DNA from: Faecalitalea sp. UBA4312
GTDB lineage: Bacteria; Bacillota_I; Bacilli_A; Erysipelotrichales; Erysipelotrichaceae
NCBI GenBank assembly: GCA_002394635.1
Contig: DGUK01000075.1
Span: 29,677-62,627, forward strand
Reading direction: 5' to 3'
DNA: 32,951 nucleotides
Positions 30,742 through 32,951 of the stretch are shown in pieces (the first letter of the stretch is position 1; every line of letters begins with the position of its first letter). The notes under the pieces were generated by a model. That model did not search any database. It saw nothing but the letters and a program-made list of their open reading frames with translations, and was not told the DNA's origin. Position numbers and translations under genes: made by a program.

Positions 30742-32951
30742 ATGAAGGAAAAAGTGAAACGCTTCCTACCGGTGTTTATCTTCACTATGTTTCTTTCCTT
30801 TGCGGTATTTGGCTTCCTTCTCAAGACGGATGTCTATGCAGAAGAAGTCATACCGGAAGACATGACGGAAGAAGTTCAAACAAATCCGTCTGAAGACGCA
30901 GTGGAAGAAACAGCTGTACAACAACCTGCTCAACCTGCAGAAGATGAAAACACCCAGACGGAAGCCACAGGCTCGACTCAAACTTTGAGTGATTCAGACG
31001 GTGGTGTAATCGTAAATGTAGAATATGAGGAGGGTGCTTTACCTGAAGGTACTACATTGAAGGTTACACAAGTTACAGAAGATTACACAACCAAAGCTAA
31101 AGAAGCAACTGGTAAAGAGGTAAAATCTGTATCTGCTGTTGATATCACATTCTATGATCAAAATGGAAATAAAGTAGAGCCGGGTAAGGACGTAAGAGTG
31201 TCCATTACTTCGGATGCATGGAAAAAGTATGTGAATCCGGTACTGGTACACTTTGGAGATGAAGCAGAAGTATTGCCATTTAACTTTGAGTCATTAACAT
31301 CCTTGGCATTTAATTCTGGTGCATTCTCAGTGTATGCGGTAGTCGATAATGGCGCTACAACAGATGAAGCCAGAGCCACGGTTAATTTCTATGGCAAGGA
31401 TACCACAACACCAATTGAGACTGTCTATGTTAAAAACAGTGATACAGCCGATGAATTAAAAAAAATTGTTTACGATCCGGGTACGGGTCCATTGGGAGCA
31501 AAGGACTTATTCAATGGTTGGTCAATTGGTAGTACTGATTACGATGTTAATACTAAATCAAAAACGATTCAGGATGTTAGAGACTATTTAAATGGTTTAA
31601 GCTTCAAGGAAGGCGATGTTGTTAACATCTACGCTATGATTCTGAAGAAGTATACAATTTCGTATAAAGATGAAAAAGGAACTTCTTTAGGTACGGATAT
31701 GCTTCTGTTGACACAAAATGAAACAGAAAGATCCTATACAGTAAATATGGCTTATGAACCAGCGGATGATACGCATGCCTTCATGGGTTGGAACGTGACT
31801 GAAGGAAAATCAAACATTACGCCTGCCCAAGATCAGTATGCGAATGAAACAAATGTAACGATTACAGGTGATGTGGTATTCTCTGTCAATGCTCCAGAAG
31901 GTCATTGGTTGATCTTTGATGAGAATGGAAAAGGAGCGACATACAACGCACCAAAATTTATTATTGTCGATGAGAAAACGTCAGAACCAACGAAAGAAAT
32001 GAAGCGTGTTGGTTATACATTTGGTGGATGGTATACAGATGCAGCTTGTACCGAAGGAAATGAATTTAAATTTGGCAATACAATTGATGATAAAACAACG
32101 GTTTATGCAAAGTGGGTTGCCAATAAAACAGCTAAATATGTCGTTATTATCTGGAAACAGAATGTAAATGATAATAAAAATGCTGCAGATTCAGCGAAAA
32201 CATACGATTTTGCAGAAAGTGTTACATTAACCGGTAATACAGGATCTATTGTCAATACGGTAACTGCTACCGGAACTGGTAACGATCGTTACGCACGTGT
32301 AGATGGAACAGCGAAACGTTATGCTGGGTTCCATTTGAACAGATTTGATCAAAACAAAGAAATCACGCCGGAAGGAACTACGGTTGTCAATGTGTATTAC
32401 GATCGAAACCTGGTGACTTTAAAATTCCAGTATAGACAGAATAACCGATGGAATACGCAGGCAACGATGACCGGATTGTATGGTTCCAGTCTGGCATCCA
32501 ATGGTTATCAATGGCCAACGAACCGTTGGTGGTATGACGATTATCAACAAGGATGGGGTGGCTATTCTGGTGCCGGAACCCGGACCACATTCCTGGATGC
32601 CTTCAAATTATTTGATGATGGCGATGCTGAAACATTCTATGGTTTTGAAGGGAATGGAAGTAACAATGTATATTGGTATAAGTTAAATACAGATACTGGA
32701 CAATATGTACTGACCAATACAGTGACAACTAGCAATGGTACATTCTATATCTCAGATAAATACAATGGATATAAAGCGGTTGAGTATAGTACAAACAACT
32801 GGAGTTGGACTAGTCTGGGTGAAAAGGATTCTAGTGGATATTACGCTAGTGTAAGCAATTATAATAATCTGTATATTCGTTTTAATCCATTAGTTTACAA
32901 CATTCTTTATATGGATGGAGTATATGTAGATGGAAATAACACGCCGGTAGA
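30742..32951 (+). CDS. InlB-type repeat surface protein, paralogue, 3' end outside window
   Basis: The first 736 codons are open to the window edge with no stop. The product aligns throughout with the 21019 protein: signal peptide of the same length (cut after residue 33, KTDVYA), acidic linker, the EGALPEGTTLKVTQV domain, FNGWSIGSTDY, and a Listeria-Bacteroides repeat at about 423-460 (GYTFGGWYTDAAC to VYAKW). GGAG lies seven bases before the ATG. The linker and many side chains differ, but a 46-bp block is identical in DNA. Whether a second precursor-like peptide follows it cannot be seen. Confidence 0.9.
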   Translation, partial: MKEKVKRFLPVFIFTMFLSFAVFGFLLKTDVYAEEVIPEDMTEEVQTNPSEDAVEETAVQQPAQPAEDENTQTEATGSTQTLSDSDGGVIVNVEYEEGALPEGTTLKVTQVTEDYTTKAKEATGKEVKSVSAVDITFYDQNGNKVEPGKDVRVSITSDAWKKYVNPVLVHFGDEAEVLPFNFESLTSLAFNSGAFSVYAVVDNGATTDEARATVNFYGKDTTTPIETVYVKNSDTADELKKIVYDPGTGPLGAKDLFNGWSIGSTDYDVNTKSKTIQDVRDYLNGLSFKEGDVVNIYAMILKKYTISYKDEKGTSLGTDMLLLTQNETERSYTVNMAYEPADDTHAFMGWNVTEGKSNITPAQDQYANETNVTITGDVVFSVNAPEGHWLIFDENGKGATYNAPKFIIVDEKTSEPTKEMKRVGYTFGGWYTDAACTEGNEFKFGNTIDDKTTVYAKWVANKTAKYVVIIWKQNVNDNKNAADSAKTYDFAESVTLTGNTGSIVNTVTATGTGNDRYARVDGTAKRYAGFHLNRFDQNKEITPEGTTVVNVYYDRNLVTLKFQYRQNNRWNTQATMTGLYGSSLASNGYQWPTNRWWYDDYQQGWGGYSGAGTRTTFLDAFKLFDDGDAETFYGFEGNGSNNVYWYKLNTDTGQYVLTNTVTTSNGTFYISDKYNGYKAVEYSTNNWSWTSLGEKDSSGYYASVSNYNNLYIRFNPLVYNILYMDGVYVDGNNTPV
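32463..32508 (+). repeat. 46-bp exact repeat shared with the upstream paralogue, copy 2
   Basis: Identical to 22731-22776; the flanking bases differ on both sides. Confidence 0.9.

Overview
The window looks like a chromosomal segment of a low-to-moderate G+C Bacillota (Firmicutes), most likely the Erysipelotrichia branch. This is inferred from the gene families and layout, not from a taxonomic search: S4 and EzrA genes face away from each other and are followed by a cysteine desulfurase-ThiI pair, Shine-Dalgarno sites are strong, promoters are of extended -10 type, and secreted proteins carry BspA, SLH and InlB-type repeats. No tRNA, rRNA, CRISPR array or intact insertion sequence was seen.

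Layout. (1) 1-7774 is housekeeping: rpsD on the minus strand with a long leader, then ezrA, a NifS-like desulfurase, thiI, a small four-helix membrane protein and two 23S rRNA methyltransferases (rlmA, rlmD/rlmCD-like), closed by a strong terminator. (2) 7775-12084 holds a secreted, probably wall- or membrane-anchored protein of unknown function and a Na/Pi cotransporter-PhoU protein. The transporter start codon lies at the end of a 20-bp tandem repeat that forms a chain of tiny coupled reading frames. (3) 12085-16875 is a tyrosine-phosphorylation operon: a membrane-anchored DUF5011-like protein, two Wzz-BY-kinase fusions and a PHP-type tyrosine phosphatase. The first kinase has a degenerate Walker A' motif but a 12-tyrosine tail; the second has intact kinase motifs but no tail. 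No glycosyltransferase, flippase or polymerase is in this operon. (4) 16882-20880 has an ABC exporter half-transporter on the minus strand and a secreted BspA-LRR/Big_2/SLH protein. (5) 20881-29004 is the most unusual part: a 1380-residue secreted InlB-repeat protein, then 13 bases later a 47-residue peptide with lasso-peptide features (YxxPxL leader motif, Thr at -2, Gly1, Asp8), a terminator hairpin, an HPr-kinase-like kinase, two PqqD-like proteins, an NTP_transf_5 nucleotidyltransferase and a GT4 glycosyltransferase. The protease (B2) and cyclase (C) expected of a lasso cluster are absent. (6) 29005-32951 holds non-coding or decayed DNA, a frame-split alpha/beta hydrolase on the minus strand, and the first 736 codons of a paralogue of the InlB-repeat protein, cut by the window end.

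Reading of the whole: regions 2 to 6 are a cell-surface block. The strongest candidate for an undescribed system is the set of peptide, kinase, two PqqD proteins, nucleotidyltransferase and glycosyltransferase at 25175-28968. The second is the kinase pair in which catalytic motifs and tyrosine tail sit on different polypeptides.
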